From contig NC_134678.1 in the NCBI RefSeq assembly GCF_024713945.1, forward strand, positions 2,914,001 to 2,978,000: 64,000 nucleotides of DNA, given 5' to 3'. Within the stretch, counting starts at the first letter, position 1, and the number at the start of each line of letters is the position of its first letter. The notes beneath the pieces were generated by a model. The model did no database searches. It was not told the DNA's origin and worked only from the letters and a program-made list of their open reading frames with translations. Made by a program: the position numbers and the translations under genes. The DNA is from Dermatophagoides farinae. Its lineage: Eukaryota; Arthropoda; Arachnida; Sarcoptiformes; Pyroglyphidae. Shown one piece after another: positions 29,559 through 43,444 of this stretch.

Positions 29559-32500
29559 AAATCACAACACAGAATATATCAAACACATTTTTATAGTATA
29601 TCATAGAATTTCACATAGTCAATTTTCTATTCATGATTCGTTTACATATTTTTTCTTTTGATCATTTCGATTCAAGTTTTGCTGAATCGGCAACAAAATG
29701 AATGAAAATGTGTCGGTTAGCTTTTTCCTTTATTCATTCATTTCATTTCTCGTTTTGTATTTGTTTGTGATTATTATTTACACACACACACAAAAAAAAC
29801 GGAAAATTTCTGAATGTATAAAAAACTTTGAGATGAAAATTAGAATGCAAAAAAAAATTATTTACTCCAAAAAACAACACACGGAGTTCTAGGGTGATGA
29901 ACTCCATATTATTCTTATGATTCTTGGGCAAAAATGATGAAAAATGTATTCACATTGTATGTATACATGAATTGTATACCGTCACCATATGGAACATGTT
30001 TATAAATCTTATATTATTCATCACCGGATCGTTCGCCATTATAAATAGTTATTATGTGCGTGTGTGTGTGTACACTAATTAATGTCCAATCAACCTCGAT
30101 GATAGTGTTAGTTCATTTTAGCGTGAAATGAAAGTCAACTTGTTAACAATGAATAAATAATAAATTGAATGGAATGGATTTGTTATGCACAAACACATTT
30201 TTTATGTTTTTTTTTCTCTTTTATTCATTCATTCGTTCATTTCATTTTCCATATATATACGAATTATGTGATGATAAAGATTGTAAATTGTTCATTTTCT
30301 TATGTCAGAATATTTCAAGCTCAATTAAATTGCATTGATGTCGTTATAATTGGCGAATGAAAAAAAGAAGAAGTGTCAGGAAAAAAATGCATCATATTGT
30401 ACGAACTAAAATAATTTTTGTTTTTTTTTGCCACCACGTGTCAAACATCAGTGTGTGTGTGTGTTGATTGATTTTTTTTCATCCACCTACAACAACAACA
30501 ACCATTTCTGTCAACAAAATGATTCTATATGGATGGATGAATGAATGAATCACAACCATGAATTTGTCTTAAATCTTTTTTCATCTCTTCATTTGTTTAA
30601 TTACTTGAATATTCTTAATAATAATCATGTTAAGAATCATTCTTGAATATTGTTGATGTGATGCAATCAAGAATATTTTTTTTCTTCTTGTTAATTGTAT
30701 TTTGATGCATTTCCTCATTGTCGTTGTTGTTGTTGCTGTTGTTGTCGTTTGCAATCATTTGTTTGATTTATGTTTTTTTTTCCTCGAATCTCCCATTAAT
30801 TTTCAGCTACTATACTATAAATATATAAGTTTAGTCCAAAAAAAAAGACAAAGTTTCATATATTCAATTCTTGTTCACTTGGTTAAATTTATTTATATAT
30901 TCACATTTATATATGATGTATGAAATGAATATTTCTTCTTCATTTTTCTGTTGTTAGATTTAATGACAAATTTTTTTTTTGCTATTTCTACTGTAAACAT
31001 AATAATAATAATAATAAAGAGTGATTCACAAACGAATTTTTTTTTATTCAATTCGACAACTGAAAATTTGTTATGCATACACGCATAGCAATTGAATGAA
31101 ATGAATGATTGTCAAAAGTAAAAATAAGGTACCTCATTCAGGTTTAATTTTTTTTTTTTTTTTTTTTATTGTCAAAATTGTCATCATCGTCGTCGTACAA
31201 TGTTGTAAAAAAACGAAAATTTTATGACTTTTGTTTATTGTCTGTTAATTTCCACTTTCATCTTTTTTTATTTTTATTTTCTCATTATATTTACCATTCA
31301 TCTTCATTTGTTTATTTTCATCTTCATTTTGCCATTTCTAATATCTTTATTTATAATACATTCATTCATTCATTCAGTTTTGGTCCTAGTCTTCACATAC
31401 CTTTTTTCATGAATTCTGATGATGATTTTTTTCGTTGTTGTTGTTGTTGTTCTCATTCGTTTGTTTATGTCCATTTTTCATCTCCTTCACTCACTCTCTT
31501 TAATCATTCTGTTTTAATTAGCCTAATTATTTGTCGTTTGTTGTGTTTAGATCTCCCTTTGGGCTCGAATCATCATCATCATCATCATCATGATGTGATG
31601 TTCACAACCTCTTTATAGTCTTTTGTCTATTGTTTGGTTTTTGTTTGTTTGTTTTGAATGTTGATAAAAAGAAATTTTGATTGTCTGGTACAGTACACAT
31701 TATGATGTCATTCCTGTATATTTGTCTTCATTTTTTTTATTCAAAAAATTCGTAATCATTTATCAATACTGCTACTATTAAATTGTGAAATTAACCACCT
31801 GATCAGGAATTATCGAACGACTTTTTTTCAGACAAAAAAAAATATATTCGATTTTCAAATTAACGCATTCAAAAAAAAAAAAAAATAAATTTGAAGTCAT
31901 TAAAAAAAAATTTTCTTTACTGAATAAAAAATAAAAATTTTAAAATGAATGAATCGGGCAAAAAAAATGAATTCTCGTTACTGGTGCGTTTCACAATGGA
32001 TCTTTCTTTTTTTAGAAAAAAAACTTTATTGCTAGTTTTTGTTCTCTCTCCGTTTTCTGTTTTCTACATGAAAGAAGCAGAAAAAAAAAATCAAATTGTC
32101 GCCATAATCAGTCAGTCAGTCAGTAAGTCTTTTTTTTTAGTAGTTTTGATATTTGCATAATTTCATCAATAATGGCCCTTAAAAACAATATTATTATTAT
32201 TATTATTCGATCGATGATAAATAAAGTTCATATTTTTTTGATTGCCTTGGATGACACAATTATTTTTTATGAACTGAAATTTTCTTCTATCAATTCGTTT
32301 TTTTTGTTTGTTTGTTTGTGATATATTTCGCTCCATTTGATTGGAATTGTTTGTTTCTTTGTGTCGATCGTTACAGGTTTATAGATTGGATTTTTTTTTC
32401 ATCCCAGCCGTATCTGGTTCCACCATTTATTTCCGTGTTTTTTTGCGATTAATATTATTATTCAAGATTTACGAGATTTTTTTTTCTCTCTCTCCCTCTC

Positions 32501-35500
32501 TCTCTCCTGACAATAATATTTCCAAACATCTTATACTCACTTACAAAGTGTTTTTGTGTATATTATAAGAAAATAGAAAAAAACTGATTTTTTTATCTGG
32601 AAATTTCACCCTTATCAAATATTCAACACACAATGTTGGTCTTCATCGTTTTTATTTTCATGATAACGAATAATAGAATGAATGTGAACACACACACATA
32701 TATAGAATGATGAAAATCTTGGATAAAAGACACGCGTCCAAAAAGAAAAAGAAAATATTACATACACGAGCTATATTTGGCCTTACAAGTCAACTATTCT
32801 TTGGTTTTGAAAGTAAAGTGCCAATCCATGATGCATGTATATGATGATGATGATGATGTACTCCAGAAATTTTCTTTTTTAAAAAAAACAGAACATGGGT
32901 TATTAATGGGACCACTATTAATCATTGTCTCTTTTTTTCGCGTTGTTTTGTTTTATTTTCGATATGCAACATTCATCGAATAAAAAAAAAATATTTACCA
33001 TTACCACTTCCATCAACTCTTCCTTTAACTCTTAGATTCAATGTATAATATATGGAAATAATGAAAGTGTTTTTCATCATATGGATTCTCTATTTGGTGG
33101 TCTCTTTCATTGTTCCAATATTTATACAGAATGTGTCAAGAGTATAATACTTTGTCGCCATTGCTTGTAAAGAACTTGATATTTTTGTTTTTTTTTTGTA
33201 CCTCTTCTTGTCTTTCAACATTATGTTGATGAATGAAAAAGTCAATTCATGTGAAATAGGTGTGTGCGTATTCTCTTATGCTGCCCGTATTTATATTGGT
33301 AGCTTTTTTTATGTATACATAACAACAAAAATCCAAGTACAGACTAGAATAGAATTAAATGAATGGATTGATAATGATGATGATGACGGTAAACAAACAA
33401 AATAAGAACATTTTTTTCACTTTTGCTCTACAATCTTGATGAAAGTTTTTTTTTCTATTCACAATTCATCTGTAAAAAATGATTGAATGAATGTGTGAAA
33501 ATGAATGAAAAATTGCTTCAAAGCCAATAGTTGAATTCCGATCCATTTTGTTCATAATCATGATCATTGTGGCTATTATCGTCGTCTTCGTCATCATCGT
33601 TATTGTTATTGTTTAGTTCAAAAACAATAATTAATTTATATCATTGAAATTTTCTTTTGTTTTTTTTTATTGGGCGAAATGTTTTTCTCGTCACCACCAC
33701 CACCACCACCACCATAATAATAAATGGTCTAATTTTTTTTTTATTTCATGTGTCCTGTTGTTGTTTGATCAATAACCATTATTTGACCATGTGTTATAAT
33801 GCTTGTGGTGTTAGGTGTGTTTTCTTTTCTATTCCATTGTTTGAATGGCTTATGAATCTTCAGCTTATTTATATCAATATCATTGTCTATTTTTTTTCAT
33901 ATTTGATAAAAATTTAGTCCAACATGAATTTGAATACAAAATGGCAGTGTATTTTTGCTTTTTCGTTTGCAATTGTGCAATGAAGTCAGAAATAAGAAAA
34001 AACTCTTACTTTTTGTTTCTTTTCTCGTCAATATATTATAATTCAATCTTGAAATTTTGAATAGATTTACTTTGATTTTTATTTCGATAGAAATTTTTAA
34101 TAATCATTCGATACGTCAATCGTTTCGTATATGTGGCTCCTGGATTTTTTTTGTTGTTGTTGTGGAAATCACTTTTGACTAATCATACTCCATCTTTTTA
34201 TAATTCATCAATCAGATAATGTTTTGTATACGCGTACAAATTTTGTATTTGTATTGAATAAAATGAATAATGAAGCGTAGCCACATAATATGTATACTGT
34301 TGTTAATATTTATTGTGATCGATCGATTATGTTTGATTATTCGACCGTTTTTTTTTTTTGATTTCATCACCGTTGTTTGCTTCTTCTTCTTGCTGCTTTA
34401 ATTCGATATTTTTTTTTCATTTTGACGTATTCACAATCACGCAGTATCCCCATGGTTTTTTCGCTCATTGTTTGTCAATTAAATCAAATCCGTATATACA
34501 ATGAGAAATTAATTAGTTCCTTACGTTTTCTCTTTCTTTTTTCATCATTCTCCTATTAGTTATGGTCATCATCATAATCCGTTTTATATTGATTGTTTAT
34601 TGATCGAACAAACAAAATTCACATGCCTTGATTATATCAATATGATTCTGTGTTTTTACATAGGAAAAACAAAATTAAAATTTGATCCGAGAATTTTAAT
34701 GAATGAATTCTTCATGTCCGGTTTTTCATTATCTACACACACACAGTGTTTGCTCCCATTTTTTTTTCTCTTTTTCATTTTTTATTTTTGCCTTATATTT
34801 CAAATTTTATATGGTGGTTATGTCATGTCAAAATCATATTCATATTGATGTTGTTGTTATATTATTATTAATAATTCCATTATCTTTATTTGTCGAAAAT
34901 CTAGGTGGAGATCATTCAAATTCATTATTTTTTTGTGTGTATAATGTGTATGTATTTGATGATCACCTTTCACTTTCATCATCATCATCATCTTCCTCAT
35001 CATCAATAACAACAACAACAACAACAACACTACTACAACAACAAGACGACTAATCAAAAATTCTCGCACATCATCATCAAATCGGAGACACCAACAATAA
35101 TTTTTTATCGATCTTATTTATGTTGAAAGTATGTATTTGATTACATTTACATTTACACGAATTTATGATCTGTAATATATGACAGGTGTATATTTTGTTG
35201 GGTCATATGATCATACACACTCACACCAATTTTGACCAAAACAGAACATTTTGTTTAGTTTTGTTTTTAAATATTTTTTTTTTATTCAATAATCGATAAA
35301 GAATTTTTTTTCTGGTCTTGTGCCATATATAGTCAAAACAAAAAATTCAATTAATCGGAAATGAGTTTTATCGATTTTGATTTCCGTTTTGAATTTATTT
35401 TTATCGATTTTTCATTCGAATTGCATCTATTATATATAAGTTAGAATCAAAATAAATCTTTCATATATTAAAAATTCAATGCCGTTAATTTTTTTTCCAA

Positions 35501-36629
35501 ATGATTTTTTTTTCGTAAATATATGGCCATTCGTTTAAATTGTATTCACTATGAATAAAGATATTCATCAATCTAGTTATTTTTTCTTTATCATTTGCAT
35601 AATTGAAACTATCTTTCTTTTCTTCTAATTCCCCACTTTTTTTGCGGTTTGTTTATAGATTTCAAATTGAAGACGATCTTAATCTTTCTTTTTTTTTCTT
35701 ACTCTCTCAATGAACATATCTCAGATAACTTGATGCTACAATTATTAATTGGCCTCTCTCTCTCTCTCTCTACCGATCTATTCTGTATGAAATGATGACC
35801 AAATTTAGTTAACTTGTAATACTATTTTATTTTTCTTCTTGGCCATAGTTTTCCTAATTTTTGAATATATGAACCGGAATGATGAGTTTTTCAAACTAAT
35901 TGCTTGCCTTTTCAAACTTTGGTGTATCCGTATTTTTGTGGTTTTATTTTCCATATAATATTCGTATATACACATACACACATGTATATACCACTATTAT
36001 CCTGTTTATGGATATCTCGTCTCGATATATAATGCTCATTTCATTTGATTATTGTTATGTCGGGCAAAAAAAAAATTTTTTTTTTTACTCATCATCGTTT
36101 ACTCTGCATCGTCGTTTTTTTTCGTCTACCTAGCTTTTCTAGTTTATGTATGAAAGAAATTTGCATATGTGGTAAACACACACACACACACAGACAGATA
36201 CCTTTATATTTGATTGTAAAAGAAGATATCTATTTTTTTTGTGCCATGATGATGATGATGATGATGTCCCTATTGTATCATTTACTCATTACTTATTATT
36301 ATGATTTACCATTTTGAAGGTTGAATTGTGGCTACATGTTGGTGGATACATTTTATTTGTCTTGATATATCTCATTCAAGCCTGTCATTTGTAGAATAAA
36401 ACGATGATGATGACGATGATGATCTTTGGGCTAATCCCTTGAATGAACTTTGCCATTGTATTTTTACATTCATCTCTTTTTTTTTAGTTGGAATAGAAAG
36501 AAAAAGAAAATCTTAGTATATTTGTTTCTAAAATAAATAAGGGGTGTGTATGCATATAATTTTTTTTTCATTTTATTTCATTGATACTTATCAACACACA
36601 ATTATTATATTCACACAAACAAACAATAA

Positions 36630-36630
<1 letters not shown>

Positions 36631-36662
<32 letters not shown>
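36631..36662. repeat. (TG)16
   Basis: Perfect dinucleotide array of 32 bp, seen directly. Confidence 0.97.
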
Positions 36663-36667
<5 letters not shown>

Positions 36668-37217
36668 CACAATTTCGATTATTTGTCCGTCCTGTTTCAT
36701 CATCTGATTAGAAAACATTAGATTCTGTCATATTCTCATCATCATCAATAAAAATTCTAAAAATCTTTTTGGAAAATCATTATCACTGTGGCTAATAAAT
36801 TTGATTGTTATATACAAATAAAAAAAAACATTGCTTACTTTCTTATTAATCCTGTCAAATGTTGAATTTTTTTTTCATATCTCTTTATTTTTGCTTATTT
36901 GTATTCGCTCATCATAATCATCGCGAAAATCCGATACCATCCATTTCAAGTATATTATTATTTTATTTGTTGAAAATATTTATTGCTTTTTCTTTCTTTT
37001 CCATTTTCTTTTTTTTCCGTATTTGATCGGTTGATGTTTATTTTTTTTCTGGCGAAGATTTCTTTTGAGTTCATTCGTTTGATTAATATTGTACAGACAA
37101 GATAGACATACATACATACATACACACACACACTACCATTCAACTACCAACGGACCACATACATCTCAATCACATATCTCTCTATATGTATGTATGTGAT
37201 GAATAGATGGCCAAATC

Positions 37218-37238
37218 AAAAAAAAAAAAAAAAAAAAA
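37218..37238. repeat. 21-bp poly(A)
   Basis: Homopolymer of 21 A in otherwise mixed sequence. Confidence 0.95.
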
Positions 37239-37795
37239 TCCATCGAATCTGTATAATGATGCTCTATATGATTGTTGATTGTTCGTTCTATTCGGTTGTT
37301 TGTTTGTTTGTTGGGTGACCCAGAAAGCAAAATATATGAAAAAAAATCAAAATAACCAACCAAAGTATCATCGGATCTATAGAAGAAAATGAAAATCTAA
37401 AAGAAAATTTATTATTTATATACGATCAAATACGAAGCGTCAAATAGCTTTATATATTTCTTTTCTTATTTTTTTTCTACTGTAAATAAGAATAAGTAGC
37501 TATGATGGTGATGATGATGATGATGATGATGTTGATGATGGCAAAGATTCGGCGAATCTATATCCTAAAAAGATTTTTTTAGCATTTATTTTTATATTTT
37601 TTTTTCATTTCAAAAAGCTGACTCAGTCCGATTGAATGAATGACTGGTCATTGGAATTGCATTATTATATATATTGCATTTACGTTACAAAGCAAGCAAA
37701 CAAGCATTTGAACAAGGGAGAGAAAATAATTTATTCCAAGACCTAGTGTCCATTTTCTTCTTCATCATTTTGGATGTCCATCTTGTTTGCCTTAG

Positions 37796-37826
<31 letters not shown>

Positions 37827-38806
37827 GTGTGTATATATATCCACCATTTGAAACCATCATCATACCAAATTCCAAAAGAAATCGAAATTGAATTATTATG
37901 AGATCAGATTTGCTTTTGCATTCATTTTGCCGTTGTTGTTGTTGTTGTTGTCAATTGAACACATACACACACACACACTTTTTCATTAATTGTGGATGAT
38001 GATTTGTTGTTATATTGGTGGGACAGTCCGAGTTTTTTTTATGATATTTCCGTATCAGAAAAAAAAATTTGCCATTAATAAATATTAAATCTGATGACAA
38101 TAACAATATTGATGTCTTATTTTCTTATATTCTTGTTACTTGTATGTATAGTTTCCATTCAAACCGATTGAAAGAATTTGTTTGTATAATGAAATTTCAT
38201 GATGGATTTTTTCATTAATAATACTAATGAATATTTGATGCAGAACCAAAATAAATGTCAAAAAAAAAAAAAAAATTCCACTGACCTTAATATTTTATAG
38301 CATTATTATCATCCAAAATTAGTCTCCATTATTATTATTATTATGCCCATCATTTTTGATGCCGCAGCGTTCATTCATTTTTATTTGTCAATTGTCATTT
38401 GTTTTCGTTTTTCATATTGTCAAACAGACAGACAAAATAAAAATCGATTCCATAAAAGGGAATGATTTTTTAAATCCTTGGATAATGATGATAATCGTTT
38501 CATCATCATCATCATCATTATTATTATTAATAAGGAGAAGAAAATCCTTTCAAATTGTCATTATCATTAAAGATATTTTTTCGAGAAAAAAATGCCATTT
38601 TTTATCCTCACTAAATGTCATAAAGATTCGATTCATCATCTGTTTGGTGGCTCAAGAAAACAAAAATTGATTATTTGTGTAATGAATTTGATTCAAAAAA
38701 TGGTCCAGAAAATGAAATGTTTTTCCATTTTATTTTCTTATCCTTTTCATCAACATACGTTGATAATGAAATACCCGTTTGAAACAAGTTGAATTTATAT
38801 GAATGA

Positions 38807-39046
38807 ATGTATGAAATGAAGATCATTAGTAGAGAACCAACTTTTTTCTCTCTTTCGATCGACCATATGATGATCAGACAATCCATGTGTAGCGTACAAG
38901 ATGGTGCCAAAGTTAGAATCAATTGCATTTCCGTCATCCCCCATAAAAACCAAGTGAAAACCGAGAAAAGGAAATCGCTATCAGAACTCAATGATGATGA
39001 TGATGATGATGATGATGATAGTGATGATGATGATGGTTGCATCAAT
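38807..39046 (+). other. Possible unrecognised coding exon with acidic tract, weak
   Basis: An 80-codon frame starts at the first ATG after an in-frame TGA (38804) and reaches a canonical donor AAT|GTAAGA at 39047. The non-repeat part (DGAKVRINCISVIPHKNQVK, then TEKRKSLSEL) has mixed composition. It is followed by Asp9-Ser-Asp4 from a GAT microsatellite. The opposite strand is also open for 155 codons (38671-39138), so the stretch is simply poor in stops, and no family is recognised. The nearest safe gene, teneurin, has a closed leader, so this cannot be its N-terminus by direct splicing to 52081. Confidence 0.15.
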
Positions 39047-39748
39047 GTAAGAAACGGTAGTTTTTTACTTTTACGATTTTCTTTCTTCGATTCACTTTTC
39101 CTATTTTTGTGTGGTATATTAAAATAACGAAAAGTCATTTGTTGTTGTTGTTGTTCATTTTTCTCTCTTTTTTTTCTTTGATTTTATTTCATTTTCATCA
39201 TCAACATTAACATATACAAGGCGTCAAAAAGAATTCAATAATAATAATAATAACGATGATGATGAAAATCAAATGGAATATAGTGGTTTGAAATAGTGGA
39301 AAAACGTGCACATTTTTTTTCTTGCCAATGATACAACTATATGTTGTTTCTTTTTTCTTCCATAATTCTACAAAGCTTAAATCTAAATAGATTCAATTGA
39401 AAAATGAAAGCCAGTTAGAAATTCTAAGAGATTCTTTTTTTCTATTCTCCTGATTTTCTTTTTCAATGTAAAAAAAAATTTGTATAAATGTGTTCTCGCT
39501 CGCTTGCAAGAAGAGATAATAGAATTATCTTGTTCATTCTTTATATTCTCAGTTTTTCCATCACCATCATCATCATCATCTCTATCTCGACAAACGATTT
39601 TCAATTTTGTTCCATTTTTTTTGCTTTCTCACTTCAAATAATTGCTTCAGAGAAAAATGTGGTGCCCATGTGTGTGTGTGTGTGTATGGATACATGTGCC
39701 ATTCACATCCATGTTTATTATTATTATATATCAATTTGTTATTATTAT

Positions 39749-39750
<2 letters not shown>

Positions 39751-39791
<41 letters not shown>

Positions 39792-39792
39792 G
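39751..39792. repeat. (TTG)14
   Basis: Perfect 42-bp trinucleotide array, the longest GTT/AAC-type array in the window. Confidence 0.97.
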
Positions 39793-40481
39793 AAGATAGA
39801 AAAATAAAGATGAAAATTGAAAAAAATGTAGAAAATAAAAATTGAAAATTAAAATTTATGTAAATTAAGATCAATTTTTTTTCACTTCTTCCTTTTATTC
39901 TTTTTATTCTTTGCTTGTGTGTGTTTGTGTTTCCGTATTATTCTGCACACACACATACACACACACAATGTATGAACATTACTACAAAGCAATCGTATAT
40001 TGAAATTTAAATTTTTTTTTTCGTTAAAAAAAAAATTCTTACTGAATTTCAATTTGAATTTCATTTCCTTTTACATTCACTGTATACTGTTGTTTGTCTA
40101 TGATTTGTTATCATTCAATTGATCATTTTCAATTTTTTTTCCAATTTTTCTACTTGTTTTCTGCTAGTAAATCAATTAGTTGAGATTATTTTTTTTTTCG
40201 TTGAATAAAATTTTTTTTATCAAAATAATGAAAAAAAAATCACATTAGTTTTGATAAAGATTTGAGCAACACATACACACAACATCACGCCATCTTCATA
40301 TTGAATTTTTTTTTTTTGTTGTTGTTGTTTCTTTGATTTTGATTTTAGATTTTTTTTCCAACTATTAAAAGTTCTGTAATGAAAAAAAAAACAAAAAACA
40401 AGTCAGGCAACAAGATAGATTGTGTTAATTCATTTAATTGATTAATTTTCTTGATTGCCATCCCACTTATTTATTTCTGTT

Positions 40482-40482
<1 letters not shown>

Positions 40483-40522
<40 letters not shown>
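40483..40522. repeat. (GT)20
   Basis: Perfect dinucleotide array of 40 bp. Confidence 0.97.
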
Positions 40523-40524
<2 letters not shown>

Positions 40525-42843
40525 TGAAATTCACTTGAAAATTTTTCATTGTAATTTTGCAATTCTTTTTGTTGTTGTTGTCAATTTCGATTGTATCACG
40601 TTTCAATCATTTATTCATATAATGTATCGCTGACTAGTGTGTCATTGACTTTTACTTTTTTATTCATTCTTTTCCAAAAATTTCATCTGACAAATTTCTA
40701 TTTATTTGTTTTTCATTAATTTTCTTTTCCAATATTCAACAAGATTTTTGTTTTTCTCTCTTGACAACCATTGATGATTGTCGTTATCATTATTTTGGGT
40801 TAGGTGTGATTCGTAATTAAAAAAAAAGAAACATCTTGCCAACAAAATTACAAACATTGTGTTTTTTCATTCATTACAAATCAATCAAATTAAAATTTGT
40901 ATTCATCAATCCGAAACGATTGTCGATGATGATGATGATGTTTGTTTGTTTGTTTGTCATAAAACTTTGATTCTCAAACATATTCAATGCCATTACCACA
41001 ATTCAATCTTGATTCTCAATTTTCAATCAGCATATAACATCATCATTCGACCATACCATTGGGTTTGGTTTCCATTATCATCATCATCATTATTATGATG
41101 ATAATGATGATCAAGATCTTCTTTAGAATATGTTGTTCCCATTTTTCCACACACACACACACACACACGCACACATATATAGAATGACAAGAATGATGAT
41201 GATGACCAGTTATCATTACAATAATGATGTTGATGATGATGAAGATACCTTGAAGAAGAAAGAACACAAAATTCGTAAATGGTTGAAAATATCTTTCTTT
41301 ACTATTGTTCAATTTTTTTTTCTTTCAAAATTCGATTCGATTCTTCAGTCAATTTTTCGCTTTTTCATTTCATCATTTTCAACTTTTATTCTTTCCATAA
41401 CATTGATTATTATTTATATTTATATTTCCTATACAAAGCAAAAAAGATAAAATGTTACCGTCAAATATTATCATCATGACATATATAAAGTCAAATAGTA
41501 GTAGTAGATATATTTATTTTATATATAAATATAAATCATCATTGATGAAAAACGAATATTATAAATATATGACGTTTAAAAAAGAACCATTAAAACCAAT
41601 GATGAAGAAAATAAATATGTTTTTTTGTTCCGTTTGATGTTTTGATACGGTGCTAGAGTGTATTTTTTTGTTGCCTTTAATTTTGGGATAAGATTTGAAA
41701 TAAAGATTTCGTTGTCAATGTTTTCTAACCTACAACATAGATATTGTGGTCATTATTATTGTGATTTTTATGTTGTTATTATTGTCGATTGTCAATGATT
41801 GTCCATCGATAATCTCAATGATGATGATGATGATGGTGGTACACATATAGTTTCCATTCAATCATCATCATAATTTTTTTCCCCATAAATGGATTGGATA
41901 GTTGAAACGGTTTTTTTTTCTTCTTCACTTGTTTAGATTACCTCTAGATGTATGATGATGTTTGTGTGATTATCGAATTCTATTATGTTTTTTTTTCTTG
42001 GAATATGTTTGTCTCTCTGTGTATTGGTTGTTTGTTTGTTTGTTTGTTTGTTAGTATCATCATCATCATCACCATTGTTAACTGTGGTACCAATAGTTTT
42101 TTTTCATTGTTATAAAAAAATACTCAATAAACACATTGACCAGGTAATCATTTTTCTTTTTTATATATACATACAAAACCTGTTTTCCCTATTCATCCAT
42201 TCAAATCTGAATGATTGATCTATTCTTTCTTATTACAAATAATAATAGATTGATGATGTTGATAATAACGTTTTCTTCATAGTATTTAACAGTAGTAGTC
42301 AAGTTATAATACATTTTGAATGTTTTTCCTGTCTCTTCACTCTTGAAAAAATTAAACTTGAAAAAAATTTATTAAAATTGTTTTGATATCAATGTCTGTG
42401 GGGTCTTAATTTTATTATTCTTTTATATAGCACATACACACACACAACAACAACAACAACAACAATCAATAGCTCAATAGGTCAAAAATGTAGGTCTTAA
42501 TCGATAATTATCTTGACATAATAATGACTATAATCCATACATCTTCTTTGGTCATCATCTTCATCATCATGTTGATACAGACCATTTTTTTGTTGGTTTT
42601 TTTTTTAAATTTTTCTATGTGTTTACATTGAATTTCATTCGAATTGCTCTCTTGAAACAAGATAGATAGATAGTAGTCTTTTTTATATCAAAATTAATGG
42701 CTTCAATAATGATGAAGAATTTACGTTTGTTTTTCTTTTTTTTTTTTTGATGTAAGAAAATCAGTAAATTTGTTTTTTTTGCTAAATGATTAAATGGTAG
42801 AAAATAAAATGAATGAAAAAAACACAAAGAAAGAAAAAAAATG

Positions 42844-42898
42844 CGAAATTCCGTTGGCTTTTAATCGATACAATCGATTTAATGGATATGGAATTTCG
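42844..42898. repeat. Imperfect 55-nt hairpin
   Basis: Outer arms CGAAATTCC (42844-42852) and GGAATTTCG (42890-42898) pair perfectly. Inner arms AATCGAT (42863-42869) and ATCGATT (42873-42879) pair around an ACA loop. The stretch between is poorly paired. It could be a structured RNA or chance. Confidence 0.7.
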
Positions 42899-43085
42899 TT
42901 TTTTTTATAACAAACAAAAATTCTGATTCTGATGATGATGATGATGATTATAAACTCGTTAGCTACAACCACGGTTGCAAAAAAATGTGCGTGCTTTTAA
43001 AATACCATTTTTACTATCATGAAAATTCTCTAGTTTTTAGTCATTCGTAGTCATCATCGTTTATTTTTTTTTGCTTTTACTCTTT

Positions 43086-43444
43086 TTTATTAAATTAATC
43101 GAATTAATTGTGCTACTTTAATTTTTACTTTCACTATTCATTTCACTATTTGGTTTGGTGTTCTGTTCGGTGGTTCTGGGATTCTGGTACTATAGTTGTT
43201 CCTCTTTTTCTCTTTTCTTGTATCTAGCTGAATTTGAACTCCATATTTCATTATAACTTCTGTTACTATTATTACTTTTTATTATTGGAAGTATAAAATG
43301 TACATCATGACGAAAAATATTTTCTGGTTCTACGAGCTCGGGTTTCTTTTTCTTTTTCTTCATTTCCCTCTGCAAGTTTGTTCCGTTCTCTATCATGTAG
43401 TATTCTATCATCATCATCATCATTAGATTCACCAAAAGTTAATT
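43086..43444 (-). other. Possible minus-strand terminal exon, weak
   Basis: On the minus strand a good acceptor (pyrimidine-rich, TTCTCATTTAG) precedes 43444. Frame A from there reads LTFGESNDDDDDRILHDRER and on to a TGA at 43305-43307. Frame B, open if an inner CTTGCAG acceptor is used, reads KPELVEPENIFRHDVHFILP and on to a TAG at 43190-43192. An AATAAA lies at 43091-43086, about 100 nt past that stop. No family is recognised, and the A-rich run and GAT tract could mimic coding. Confidence 0.15.

Larger units (their letters stand above)
20001..30000. other. AT-rich non-coding DNA, block 3
   Basis: No supported gene. This block has the longest dinucleotide arrays: (TG)16 at 21579, (CA)15 at 25261, (TG)30 at 28095 and (TG)19 at 29518. 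There is also a 22-A run at 23296-23317, TCA/GAT runs near 26155-26171 and 27117-27135, and (AAAC)n at 28261-28285. No tRNA, rRNA or transposon open frame was recognised. Confidence 0.8.
30001..40000. other. AT-rich non-coding DNA, block 4
   Basis: No firmly supported gene. Contains a 20-T run at 31148-31167, (CAC)n near 33694-33713, TCA and AAC arrays near 34978-35030, (TC)n near 35755-35771, (TG)16 at 36631, 21 A at 37218-37238, a GAT array near 37502-37540, GTT arrays near 37795-37826 and at 39751-39792. The weak coding candidate at 38807-39046 is listed separately. Confidence 0.75.

Noticed and set aside
31169-31618. 149-codon frame rich in Phe, Ser and His
   Set aside because: Composition comes from T-rich DNA and TCA/ATC/GTT arrays; no ATG start is seen and no domain is recognisable.
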